DNA from: Lysobacter sp. yr284
GTDB taxonomy: Bacteria > Pseudomonadota > Gammaproteobacteria > Xanthomonadales > Xanthomonadaceae
Reading direction: 5' to 3'
Assembly (NCBI RefSeq): GCF_900107375.1
Contig: NZ_FNPT01000010.1
Span: 62,001 to 126,000, forward strand
Length of the DNA: 64,000 bases
Numbering within the stretch: the first letter of the stretch is position 1; every line of letters begins with the position of its first letter. Under the pieces are notes generated by a model. That model was not told where the DNA came from and searched no databases. It saw nothing but the letters and a program-made list of their open reading frames with translations. Positions 25,507 to 32,646 of the stretch are shown piece by piece. A program made the position numbers and the translations under genes.

Positions 25507-26319
25507 CTACAGTGATTGGTCACGCAGGGAAAACTGAATTGCGATTGCTAGGTTTTCGGAAAGTTGGGCCGCGTTCTTCAGGAGATTAGTTTCTTGCTCT
25601 GGACAAGACAATTCCGACATCTCCAAGAGTGCTTTGAAGGCACTTGAATTTATCGATCTATAAGCGTAATAGCCTGAAAGGTTCCGAGTGTAGTTGTCCT
25701 TCATAAATTTCGTGGCGTCGTAGCCCAGGGTTAAGGCCGTGGCAAGGGCTAGACCGTTGGTACCAACTCGACTGGTCCCGGCTTCATACCCTAGGCTTGG
25801 CCCCACTGAGCAAGGCTTTTCGGAAGAGTCCGTATGGAGAGCTAAAAATATCTTAGTCTTGAGCCCCCGCGTAAAATCATCAGCTCCGACGACGATTGTG
25901 GAGATTGCCTTGTTATCTACTTTCAAAGTCGAAAGTTTTTGACGGACTCCATCTGCGATTGCGGCCGCCGCCTGTTGCTCCGTTACGTACTTACCCGTGC
26001 CCCCAGTTTTTCCGGTTTTTCGCGGGAAGTGACCGATCTGAAGGACAACGTCGTAAGTCGTCCCTGCGTCTCCAGGTAGCGTTTTCGTAGCATCGAAAAT
26101 CGCCTTTATCCGTCCAGCAGCAGTCTTAGCTTCATCTGGCGAGAAGGCAAAATCGTTTCGTTTCGAGAGGGCGTGGCTGAGCGCGGATGAGACTGTGGAC
26201 TTGATTTCTTCGTCGGTCGCTCCAGGTGTAAATCTCTCGTTTACTCCTGGCTCGGTTGCCCAGGCGCTTGCAGTCAGCATGGTAAAAAAAATCGCTACTG
26301 AAGCGGCAGTGATCTTCAT
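25507..26319 (-). CDS. N-acetylmuramoyl-L-alanine amidase-like secreted protein
   Basis: A 270-aa exported protein (signal peptide MKITAASVAIFFTMLTASAWA). The mature part follows the Amidase_3 fold: QIGHFPRK with the first zinc histidine (about 94), KYVTEQQAA with the glutamate, FLALHTDS with the second histidine (about 159) and ALLEMSEL with a C-terminal glutamate (about 233). These match the zinc and catalytic positions of cell-wall amidases, though overall similarity is loose. I chose the ATG at 26319, which has GGGGAG seven bases upstream; a longer frame lacks such a site. It forms an operon with the downstream metalloprotease. Confidence 0.6.
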   Translation of the reverse strand: MKITAASVAIFFTMLTASAWATEPGVNERFTPGATDEEIKSTVSSALSHALSKRNDFAFSPDEAKTAAGRIKAIFDATKTLPGDAGTTYDVVLQIGHFPRKTGKTGGTGKYVTEQQAAAAIADGVRQKLSTLKVDNKAISTIVVGADDFTRGLKTKIFLALHTDSSEKPCSVGPSLGYEAGTSRVGTNGLALATALTLGYDATKFMKDNYTRNLSGYYAYRSINSSAFKALLEMSELSCPEQETNLLKNAAQLSENLAIAIQFSLRDQSL

Positions 26320-26681
26320 GCGCAATCTCCCCAAGTGTGAGCAGCTTCTTTGGTATGACGTGCAAGATGAATCTAGAAACATCTCAGATACAGCCTTGAA
26401 TGCGAGCACTAAGTTTTGCTAGGGACACACAACAAGTGATGCGTAGTAAATCGCTCGCCCATATCTTTGAGTAAACGTCGGGAGGAAAACACTTCGGACA
26501 GGTGAATCGGAAAACCCGCACGTGTCTCGTGGCGCAGTGAGTTTTGCGACTTGACCGGTACGGTCACCCAGGGGCCACGTACTTCCAGTGTCTGCTTCTG
26601 GCCGAAAGCGGACCGGTCAGCTCAGATTAGAGCTAACACCCCACGGAGCATGTCCGCCCTCGAAACAGCCACCAATTAATG
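26320..26681. other. Intergenic region, third dispersed palindrome
   Basis: No gene supported. It holds the promoter region of the amidase-like gene and an imperfect palindrome at 26590-26613. The composition changes from AT-rich to GC-richer toward the effector gene. Confidence 0.5.
26590..26613. repeat. Dispersed imperfect palindrome, copy 3
   Basis: GTCTGCTTCTGG faces CCGAAAGCGGAC with two mismatches between arms and no loop. It is the cleanest of the three copies and lies close to the 3' end of the effector gene. Confidence 0.6.
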
Positions 26682-28124
26682 TCAAAAGCTCATTTTTTGG
26701 GTCGCATGCACCTGCGAGGCTTGCTGTTCCAGCTGTTGAGTCTGTAGTTGACCTTGTTGCCAATTGAGCTGTTCGACGCGATCCAGACTCTTATCCGCAG
26801 GCACCTGGGCAGCAGCGTCAGCCTCTACCGCGAGATGATGATGCGGCCCCATCGGCCCATGGGGAGATGCATACCCGATGAGATTGGGCGCGCCATCAGC
26901 GCCCCTGCCGATGACGACTCCAGATAGGTTCTGGCCTACGACAGGGTCGGCCTTCACCGCCGCTAAGCCGGCGGCAGCGAGATTACGGGCTTCGGTCTGG
27001 TTCCAACGGCCATCGGCCTGCGCGGCACGATGGAACATCTCGAAGGCCCGATGATCGGGATGCCCGGGACTATCCGCTCGGAAGGCGGAGCGCGCTGCCG
27101 ACGCCTCGATATCAACATCCTTTGGCGTCGGTTGTGGCGTGCTTGCGCTGGTGTCGTTGACGGTCTTCCATGCCAGCTTGCCGTCGCTGATGTCGGTAAA
27201 GCTGAAGCTCTTGCTCGTGCCGGGCAGATCCACGCCATTCCGTTCGATCTGAGCGAGATCTAGTTTCAGATGTTTCAGATCGATGTGGACATCCGGAACC
27301 GCTTGCGTGGTGCCTTTGGCCACATCGGAGTGAACCGCTGCGATGGTGGCGAGCACGCTCGGGCCGTAGTAGTTGCGATAGTTGGAATCGCCATGTCGGC
27401 CGAGCGTTGCTCCCTGGTCATAGTGGCAGGCCGCCACTGCTTCGACGGCGGGGCTTTTGAAGCGGTTTCCGGTGAACTGGAAGCCGTGCTCCGAAAGCTT
27501 GATCCCGGCAGCTAGCTCGGCGTGCCTGGCGTTTTCCCTTCGCTCAATGCACTGGGTGGACGCGTCCATGCGTCGCAGGAACTCTTTCTCGTTGTATCCC
27601 CCGGGCTGGCTCGCGATGCGGCTTGCGACCGAGTTCATGCTGATCAGCTCGGACAGCGCTTCGTCGTTGCGGGTGAAGTCCAGATAGCGTCCCACTTCTG
27701 GGGTGACATCCACTGTGGAGGCGTTGCCTAAGCCCTCGGTGAGCTTGATCTCGATAGCGGTCGACAGACGGTCGATCTCCGCGGAGCGCGCCTTTTCGGT
27801 CAACGCGTGGCCCGTCTCATGGCCCAGGGTACTGGTGATGTTGTCGATGCGTGTTTGGGGCTTCGCATCCTTGTGTGTGAATGTCTCGACGCTGACAAAG
27901 ATGGTGGCGGTCTGTTTGTCGTAATGGCCGCCCTCATGGTTTGCGGCGCTCACGCCGATATTTTTGAGCGTTTTCTGGTTGACGGCGTCGGCCATCACAC
28001 TGGCTAGATAAGGGGAACTCGCGATCGCCGCCTCGACATCTTGTGCGGCGTTTGGAGGCAAGCCTTTTTGTTTGGCGAACTCGTCGACGAGGGAGCGCAG
28101 TTGCGGCGGCAACGGCTCAGCCAC
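26682..28124 (-). CDS. Xanthomonadales T4SS effector (X-Tfe), zinc-protease-like toxin
   Basis: A 480-aa protein without a signal peptide. The C-terminal ~130 residues match the XVIPCD secretion signal of Xanthomonadales bacterial-killing type IV systems: PGHPDHRAFEMFHRAAQ, a middle alpha/beta part, and a Gln-rich end (DRVEQLNWQQGQLQTQQLEQ). The N-terminal part carries HETGH (102-106) followed by an acidic helix (NDEALSELIS), suggesting a zinc metallopeptidase toxin. The start is a GTG at 28124 that overlaps the preceding lipoprotein stop by eight bases; two relic copies nearby keep the same GTG position. Family knowledge predicts delivery into rival bacteria through VirD4 recognition; the catalytic activity is inferred. 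Confidence 0.8.
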   Translation of the reverse strand: MAEPLPPQLRSLVDEFAKQKGLPPNAAQDVEAAIASSPYLASVMADAVNQKTLKNIGVSAANHEGGHYDKQTATIFVSVETFTHKDAKPQTRIDNITSTLGHETGHALTEKARSAEIDRLSTAIEIKLTEGLGNASTVDVTPEVGRYLDFTRNDEALSELISMNSVASRIASQPGGYNEKEFLRRMDASTQCIERRENARHAELAAGIKLSEHGFQFTGNRFKSPAVEAVAACHYDQGATLGRHGDSNYRNYYGPSVLATIAAVHSDVAKGTTQAVPDVHIDLKHLKLDLAQIERNGVDLPGTSKSFSFTDISDGKLAWKTVNDTSASTPQPTPKDVDIEASAARSAFRADSPGHPDHRAFEMFHRAAQADGRWNQTEARNLAAAGLAAVKADPVVGQNLSGVVIGRGADGAPNLIGYASPHGPMGPHHHLAVEADAAAQVPADKSLDRVEQLNWQQGQLQTQQLEQQASQVHATQKMSF

Positions 28125-28977
28125 GGCCCACCTCGGCGTCGTCCGCGTCGATCTCGACGGACAGCACGCAAGGCCGCCCCTTCGGATCTGCAGCATCGAT
28201 CGCTCGATAAAGGGTCACGACCAGGTAGAACGTGATGTCGTTGGCGGGCACATCCTTTCGGAACGACCAGGCTTCCTTCAGGTGAGGCGAATTTTTTGAG
28301 CGTGAGTAGCCCAATGCGGCGATGTCGTCGCTGAGCGGCGGGAAGTGCAGGCTGCAGGTAGGCAACGCGTTTTCGGGTTTGCGTGGATCGCCCTTCCAGC
28401 CGGCGGGTGTCCAACGGATTTCGACATGCCGGCCTGGCGTGCCCGGATACAACGTATCCACCGAGACGCTGTAACGACCGCCGCCGGTCAATTGGCCTTC
28501 GACCAACTGACTCTCGGCATCCTCTGGATCTGGACCCAAGGGCGTGCCCAACACCTGTGCAACATGGGACGGTTCCGTATCTCGCGCCGTCTTCAAGCTT
28601 TCGATCAACTTCAGCAATCGCACCCGCAGTTCCTCGCTCCCCAGGGCGGGGCCCTGGGTCAGTTGGACAGGGGGAGAAGGAGCTCGGCCCGTATTGGCCG
28701 GCGATGTCGTGCGGGAGGCCATTTCCGCCGCCCGGTCGGCGGCGGTCGCGGCAGCGTCGGCTGCCTGCTCCGGCGTGGCGGCGCTGTCGAAGGCCGCAGG
28801 CGATGGGGCCGTCATGGCGGAACTCTCCTTTCGCGTTTCAGGGACTGGAGCCGCCGGGGGCTGCGCGCATGCCGTAAGGCCGGCCAGGGCCAGGGGCCAC
28901 AGCCACAAGGCAGACGTGGGGCTCGGCCTCGGGGACTCCTCACGACGCGGGGTTGGGGCGTTCCTTGTCGGGCTCAC
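28117..28977 (-). CDS. Immunity lipoprotein (X-Tfi) of the intact effector
   Basis: About 286 aa. A lipobox (LAGLTAC) follows a hydrophobic core, so the protein is lipidated and periplasmic. A Pro/Ala-rich linker leads to a globular domain with two cysteines. In the family, cognate immunity lipoproteins are encoded directly upstream of X-Tfe genes and neutralise the toxin in the periplasm, and this gene overlaps the effector start. I chose the GTG at 28977: GAGGAG lies five bases upstream, and the relic copy keeps the same GTGTGAGCCCGAC context. A longer frame to 29034 has no such support. It is a paralogue of the lipoprotein at 29307. Confidence 0.72.
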   Translation of the reverse strand: MSPTRNAPTPRREESPRPSPTSALWLWPLALAGLTACAQPPAAPVPETRKESSAMTAPSPAAFDSAATPEQAADAAATAADRAAEMASRTTSPANTGRAPSPPVQLTQGPALGSEELRVRLLKLIESLKTARDTEPSHVAQVLGTPLGPDPEDAESQLVEGQLTGGGRYSVSVDTLYPGTPGRHVEIRWTPAGWKGDPRKPENALPTCSLHFPPLSDDIAALGYSRSKNSPHLKEAWSFRKDVPANDITFYLVVTLYRAIDAADPKGRPCVLSVEIDADDAEVGRG

Positions 28978-29175
28978 ACGGTCTCCTCTACCAGCGAGCG
29001 GCCTCGGAAGCTCGGCGTCGCGGTGTTCCATCAACGATGCGCAACTTCTATTTGGACATCAACCGTTTTTTTGCCCTGCCAACCAAGGGCATAGCGCGAC
29101 AGACGGCTCAGATTGGAATGCTCTTGCAGAGGATGTGTTTTGTAGGCACACGGGCGGTGTCGCTCGCAGGTTACG
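28919..29175. repeat. Direct repeat of the immunity gene 5' region, copy A
   Basis: This stretch (lipoprotein start and upstream leader) aligns along its whole length with 30354-30605, for example GCAGAGGATGTG and CTACC-GCGAGCGGCCTCG in both. The two copies have the same orientation and evidence a duplication of the effector/immunity module. Confidence 0.75.
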
Positions 29176-29196
29176 CCCGACTTGATCTCGTCCAAG

Positions 29197-29310
29197 TTAA
29201 CGCGAACGGGCAGTGCCCGCTACGATGTCCGCTACTGCAGAAGGCGGCAAACCTTTCTTCTGCGCAAGCTCCTCAATGACCGGACGAATCTCCTGCCGCA
29301 ACGGGCTCAC
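29197..29310 (-). pseudogene. Effector relic 2, N-terminal 37 codons only
   Basis: A GTG at 29310 overlaps the stop of lipoprotein 2. The frame reads SPLRQEIRPVIEELAQKKGL, then PPSAVADIV, and stops at 29197. It lines up with the intact effector's start (PPQLRSLVDEFAKQKGLPPN) in both residues and position relative to its lipoprotein. The rest of the effector is gone, including the toxin domain and XVIPCD, so the neighbouring immunity gene is an orphan. Confidence 0.75.
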
Positions 29311-30041
29311 GCCTCGTCCTCAGGCGTGTTGGCGTTGATTCGGATTTCCTGGACGCAACCGGCACCCCCAGGCGCCAACTGGGCCGAGACCACGAAGACG
29401 ATCCCATCGGCAGTCGCCGCAGAGCGATACAGGGCGCGCTCGCCGCCATCACGCTGGCGCACGCCTTCATTGGCGCTGTAGCCGCGGCCGCTGAGGTGCT
29501 GGCGCAATCGGCTGAGGGGGAACAGGCAGCCCTTTTGGCCGGAACGAGGCTCCTGGGACAGCCCGGCCGTCCATTTGCCTGGGCGTTCCCTGTAAAGCGT
29601 GTTGACCCAGAGCGCGTAGTCGCCTTGCGACCCTAGGTCGCCCCGGGCCACTTGTTCGGTGCCGGCCGGGTGCAGGCTCAGGCCGATGGTGTTGGCGACA
29701 CGGGCGGGTTCCAGATCGCTCGGCGAACTGAGGCTATCGATCAGCCGGAAAATGCGCGCGATCCATTCTTCGGGCTGCAAGGACGGTCCGGGCGGCGGGG
29801 CGGCCGGCGGTTGCTCAGGAGTGGGCTTGCCTTGGGCGGACGATTGCGCGGCGATGCGGTCGAACTGGGCTGCGACATGTTCGGCCGCAGCTTCGCCACC
29901 GGCGGGTACCTGGGTGGTTGTGGTCATGGGGGCGTCCTTCGGCTGGTCCGATGATGCTTGGGCGGGCGGTTGCGCGCAGCCGGCAAGTGCGAGCCAAGCG
30001 CCTCCAATGCCTGCATAGCGTGTCCAGCGCGAATACGTCAT
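29307..30041 (-). CDS. Orphan immunity lipoprotein (X-Tfi paralogue)
   Basis: A 244-aa lipoprotein: the signal peptide ends in the lipobox LALAGC (cysteine at residue 22). After an Ala/Pro/Gln linker the domain parallels the other immunity protein: a helix with RLIDSL, the DLEPARVANTIGL block, GDYALWVNTLYRERPG, a cysteine before FPLSRLRQHLSGRGYS, and a final GAGCVQEIRINANTPED. An AAAGGA site is about nine bases before the ATG. Its own effector survives only as a 37-codon relic. Keeping such orphan immunity genes could protect against effectors of related strains. Confidence 0.75.
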   Translation of the reverse strand: MTYSRWTRYAGIGGAWLALAGCAQPPAQASSDQPKDAPMTTTTQVPAGGEAAAEHVAAQFDRIAAQSSAQGKPTPEQPPAAPPPGPSLQPEEWIARIFRLIDSLSSPSDLEPARVANTIGLSLHPAGTEQVARGDLGSQGDYALWVNTLYRERPGKWTAGLSQEPRSGQKGCLFPLSRLRQHLSGRGYSANEGVRQRDGGERALYRSAATADGIVFVVSAQLAPGGAGCVQEIRINANTPEDEA

Positions 30042-30055
30042 AGAGGAGGTCCTTT

Positions 30056-30241
30056 CTACTCGGTCTTTTGATCAATGAACGATCGGTTGTGCCGGTCGAC
30101 GGCGTCGACCATGACGCTGGCAAGATAAGGGGAACTCGCGATAGCTGCTTCGACATCCTGAGCGGCGTTCGACGGCAGGTCTTTTTGTTTGGCGAATTCG
30201 TCGACGAGGCTGCGCAGTTGCGGCGGCAGCGGCTCAGCCAC
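30056..30241 (-). pseudogene. Effector relic 3, N-terminal 61 codons
   Basis: A GTG start and 61 codons nearly identical to the intact effector up to ASSPYLASVMxDAV, then a divergent tail (RHNRSFIDQKTE) and stop. Everything downstream, including HETGH and XVIPCD, is missing. The GTG overlaps the stop frame of an immunity gene remnant just as in the intact pair. Confidence 0.8.
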
Positions 30242-30410
30242 GACCCGCCTCGGCGTCGTCCGCGTGGATCTGGATGGACAACACGCAAGGCCGCCCCTTC
30301 GGGTTTGCAGTATCGGTCGCCCGCTAGAGGATCACGACCAGATAGATGACGGACGCTCGCCCTCGGTCGCTCCTCACGAGGCGGGGCGGAGGCGTTCCTG
30401 GTCGGGCTCA
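30234..30410 (-). pseudogene. Immunity lipoprotein relic with internal deletion
   Basis: Reading leftward, 30410-30354 matches the start of the intact immunity gene (GTG AGC CCG and following), and from about 30345 the match jumps to that gene's last ~110 bases (compare 28117-28225). About 690 bases that would encode the lipobox and body are missing at the join near 30345. It is therefore a scar of a third immunity gene attached to effector relic 3. Confidence 0.72.
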
Positions 30411-30605
30411 CACAATGTCCTCTACCGGCGAGCGGCCTCGGCGCTGCGGTGTCCCGCCAACCATGTGAATCTTTTACTGGGGCATCAAGCGTTTTTTGCC
30501 CTGACAATCAACGGTATAACGCGATGGACGGCTCGGATTGGAAAACCGTTGCAGAGGATGTGCGTTGCAGGCACAAGGGCAGTGTCGCTTGCAGGTTCCG
30601 TCCGC
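30354..30605. repeat. Direct repeat of the immunity gene 5' region, copy B
   Basis: Second copy of the element at 28919-29175, same orientation, with small indels. It includes the leader upstream of the deleted immunity gene. Confidence 0.75.
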
Positions 30606-30625
30606 GCTGGCCTCGTCGATAGCGA

Positions 30626-32257
30626 TTACCGCTCCATCACTCCCCTGCCCGCCCGCCCCGACGCCGACACACTCCGAAGGCCATGGCCGTCGCGCCCAAA
30701 GCGCTCGCCAGCGTCTGACATCGATCGGCCACGCACCTGAGCACCCGCACCGCCGCTGCCCACACGCGCCAACGGCAACGCCCAGGCCGTCGCCACAGGC
30801 CCCGCCGCCTCCACCGCTACCTCCGGATAACGGCAATCGGCGACGACCGCAGGCGCGCAGCCTTGGCCGTACAACAGCACGGGCGACTGGCTGTCCCGGC
30901 TGATCACCAGATCGCCGCAGCCGTCGTGGTTGAGGTCGCCGGCGGCGAAGTAGTTGGACCGCCCCATGTATTGATTGACGTTGATAACGTTCTGGGGGGT
31001 AAAGCCGGTGTCCGTCTGCAGGTAGTAGCCGACGTAGCCCCAGCCGTTGTGCGCGATCGCCAGATCGCTGCGGCCGTCGCGGTCGAGGTCGTGGACGACC
31101 AAGGAACCGCCGCCCCGGTTTCTGGCAATGTCGCGGGTCGATGAAAGCGTGCCTTGTGCGTCCTGGAAGTACAGGTGCACGTCCGCGTAATCCTTCGCCT
31201 CGTCCAGCGCGAGGTCGATGCGGCCGTCGCCGTTGAAGTCGCCGGTGACGAGCGATCCGGTCTGATTGGCGTCCAGCGCACCGTAGTGCACCAGCGGCGC
31301 GGCGTATCCACCCGATGCCAGCGCCGGGTAGACGCGGAATTCGCGCAGCGGCCGGTTGAAGATGGTGGCGAGGATGAGGTCGTCCAGGCCGTCGCCAGTG
31401 ACGTCGCCGGTGGTGCGCACCGCAGACGCAGGCAGCGGCAGCGTGGAGGTGCGCTCGACGCCGCGCGGGCCACCGTGCAGGACGCTGGCTGTGGTGTCGC
31501 TGGCGTCGACCAGCACGTCGAGGTAACCGTCGCGATCGACGTCGGTGGCGACCAAGGCGTCGGGGTCACCGACCACGGTCAGACTAGAGGTGAACCGGCC
31601 GTCGGCGTTCGCGTAGAACACCATGACGCCACTGCTGGTGGTGGTGACGATGTCGCCGATCCCGTTGCGGTCCAGGTCAGCGATCAACAAACGGAAGTCG
31701 AGTTCGGTACCCGACTCTCCGATCTTGACCGCCGGCTCGAGGCTGCCATCGCTGCGCTGATAGGCGACGTAGACGTCCATGCCGTTGAGCCACGCGCCGG
31801 GAACGTAACGCGCGGACAGGAAGACGAGGTCATCGCGCCCATCGCCGGAGACGTCGCCCACGGCGATGGACCGCGCTCGGGCGGCCGCCGGGTCGGAGAG
31901 GTACTGCGGCGCGCTCATCGAATAGATCGGCGGCCCCGGTGATGCCGCCTGCATCGACGAGGCGGCGGCTCCCGCCCCACCATGCGCAAGTGCGCCCGGT
32001 GCCGCACCTGCCCATCCACCTGCGCTGGACGCGATGCGTCCCCAGGCGCGCGCGCCGAACGTCGCGCCGGTTTGCGGGTGTGCGCTGGACGTCGTGTCCG
32101 CCCGCGGACGGGCCTTGAACGCCGCGCCTGTCGCTACGCTGGCCCAGGACAACGTGGGCCGACGGACGAAGTCGGCCAGACTCTGCGAGGCCCACAGCAA
32201 GCCTGCACACGCACTGCCGGCCGCGATCGCCCACACCGCACTCGATTCCCTGCGCAT
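30626..32257 (-). CDS. Secreted FG-GAP/VCBS-repeat protein
   Basis: A 543-aa exported protein. After an N-terminal hydrophobic segment (AVWAIAAGSACAGLLWASQSLA) and an Ala/Gly-rich linker come at least six FG-GAP/VCBS units with the calcium-loop pattern DxxxDGxxDL: DVSGDGRDDL, DLDRNGIGDI, DVDRDGYLDV, DVTGDGLDDL, DFNGDGRIDL, DLDRDGRSDL and DLNHDGCGDL. The units should fold as a beta-propeller used for surface binding. I chose the ATG at 32257, which has AGGGG six bases before it; another ATG is two codons upstream. The last ~45 residues are Gly/Arg-rich and unlike the repeats. Confidence 0.85.
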   Translation of the reverse strand: MRRESSAVWAIAAGSACAGLLWASQSLADFVRRPTLSWASVATGAAFKARPRADTTSSAHPQTGATFGARAWGRIASSAGGWAGAAPGALAHGGAGAAASSMQAASPGPPIYSMSAPQYLSDPAAARARSIAVGDVSGDGRDDLVFLSARYVPGAWLNGMDVYVAYQRSDGSLEPAVKIGESGTELDFRLLIADLDRNGIGDIVTTTSSGVMVFYANADGRFTSSLTVVGDPDALVATDVDRDGYLDVLVDASDTTASVLHGGPRGVERTSTLPLPASAVRTTGDVTGDGLDDLILATIFNRPLREFRVYPALASGGYAAPLVHYGALDANQTGSLVTGDFNGDGRIDLALDEAKDYADVHLYFQDAQGTLSSTRDIARNRGGGSLVVHDLDRDGRSDLAIAHNGWGYVGYYLQTDTGFTPQNVINVNQYMGRSNYFAAGDLNHDGCGDLVISRDSQSPVLLYGQGCAPAVVADCRYPEVAVEAAGPVATAWALPLARVGSGGAGAQVRGRSMSDAGERFGRDGHGLRSVSASGRAGRGVMER

Positions 32258-32646
32258 CAGCATCCCCTGTCGTTCGGGCCAAGTATATCGGCAGTGGTTG
32301 GGGTGGGCGCGTTGATCCGCTTCGGCCGCCGGAGAGTGCCCGGCGGTCGCACCGGGCCTTCCGGCAAGAGTGGCGGCGCGCGAACCACTGTCTTGAGCGC
32401 CTGCGCAGGCGGATGTTTTCGCCGCGGTGGCTGCGCGGGCGGGTGAGGTCGCGGTCGCGGCCTACGCCACTCCTGCAGGGGCGGGCGGCAGGTGCCTGGG
32501 GCCGGGCTGGGCGCCACGCGGGGTCAGGCGGGGTCACGCGGGGCTGTGGAAAATCGCGGTAGCATTTCCGCTCGAAACGAGGACCGCGCGCAAGACCAGG
32601 GATCGTCCACTGGTGGGCCGCTCGCTCCATAACGGCGGTGCATGCA
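32258..32646. other. Divergent intergenic region
   Basis: Contains the promoters of the FG-GAP gene (leftward) and the large helicase (rightward). No gene or strong repeat is seen; a GTCGCGGTCGCGG segment near 32446 resembles part of a REP arm. Confidence 0.45.

Noticed and set aside
28978-29034. Longer N terminus for the first immunity lipoprotein
   Set aside because: The extension would put about 40 mostly charged residues before the signal peptide. The GTG at 28977 has a GAGGAG site, and its context is kept in the relic copy.
29217-29235. Another copy of the dispersed GTCCGCTTTCGG palindrome
   Set aside because: The match is partial, and the stretch reads as the effector relic coding sequence instead.
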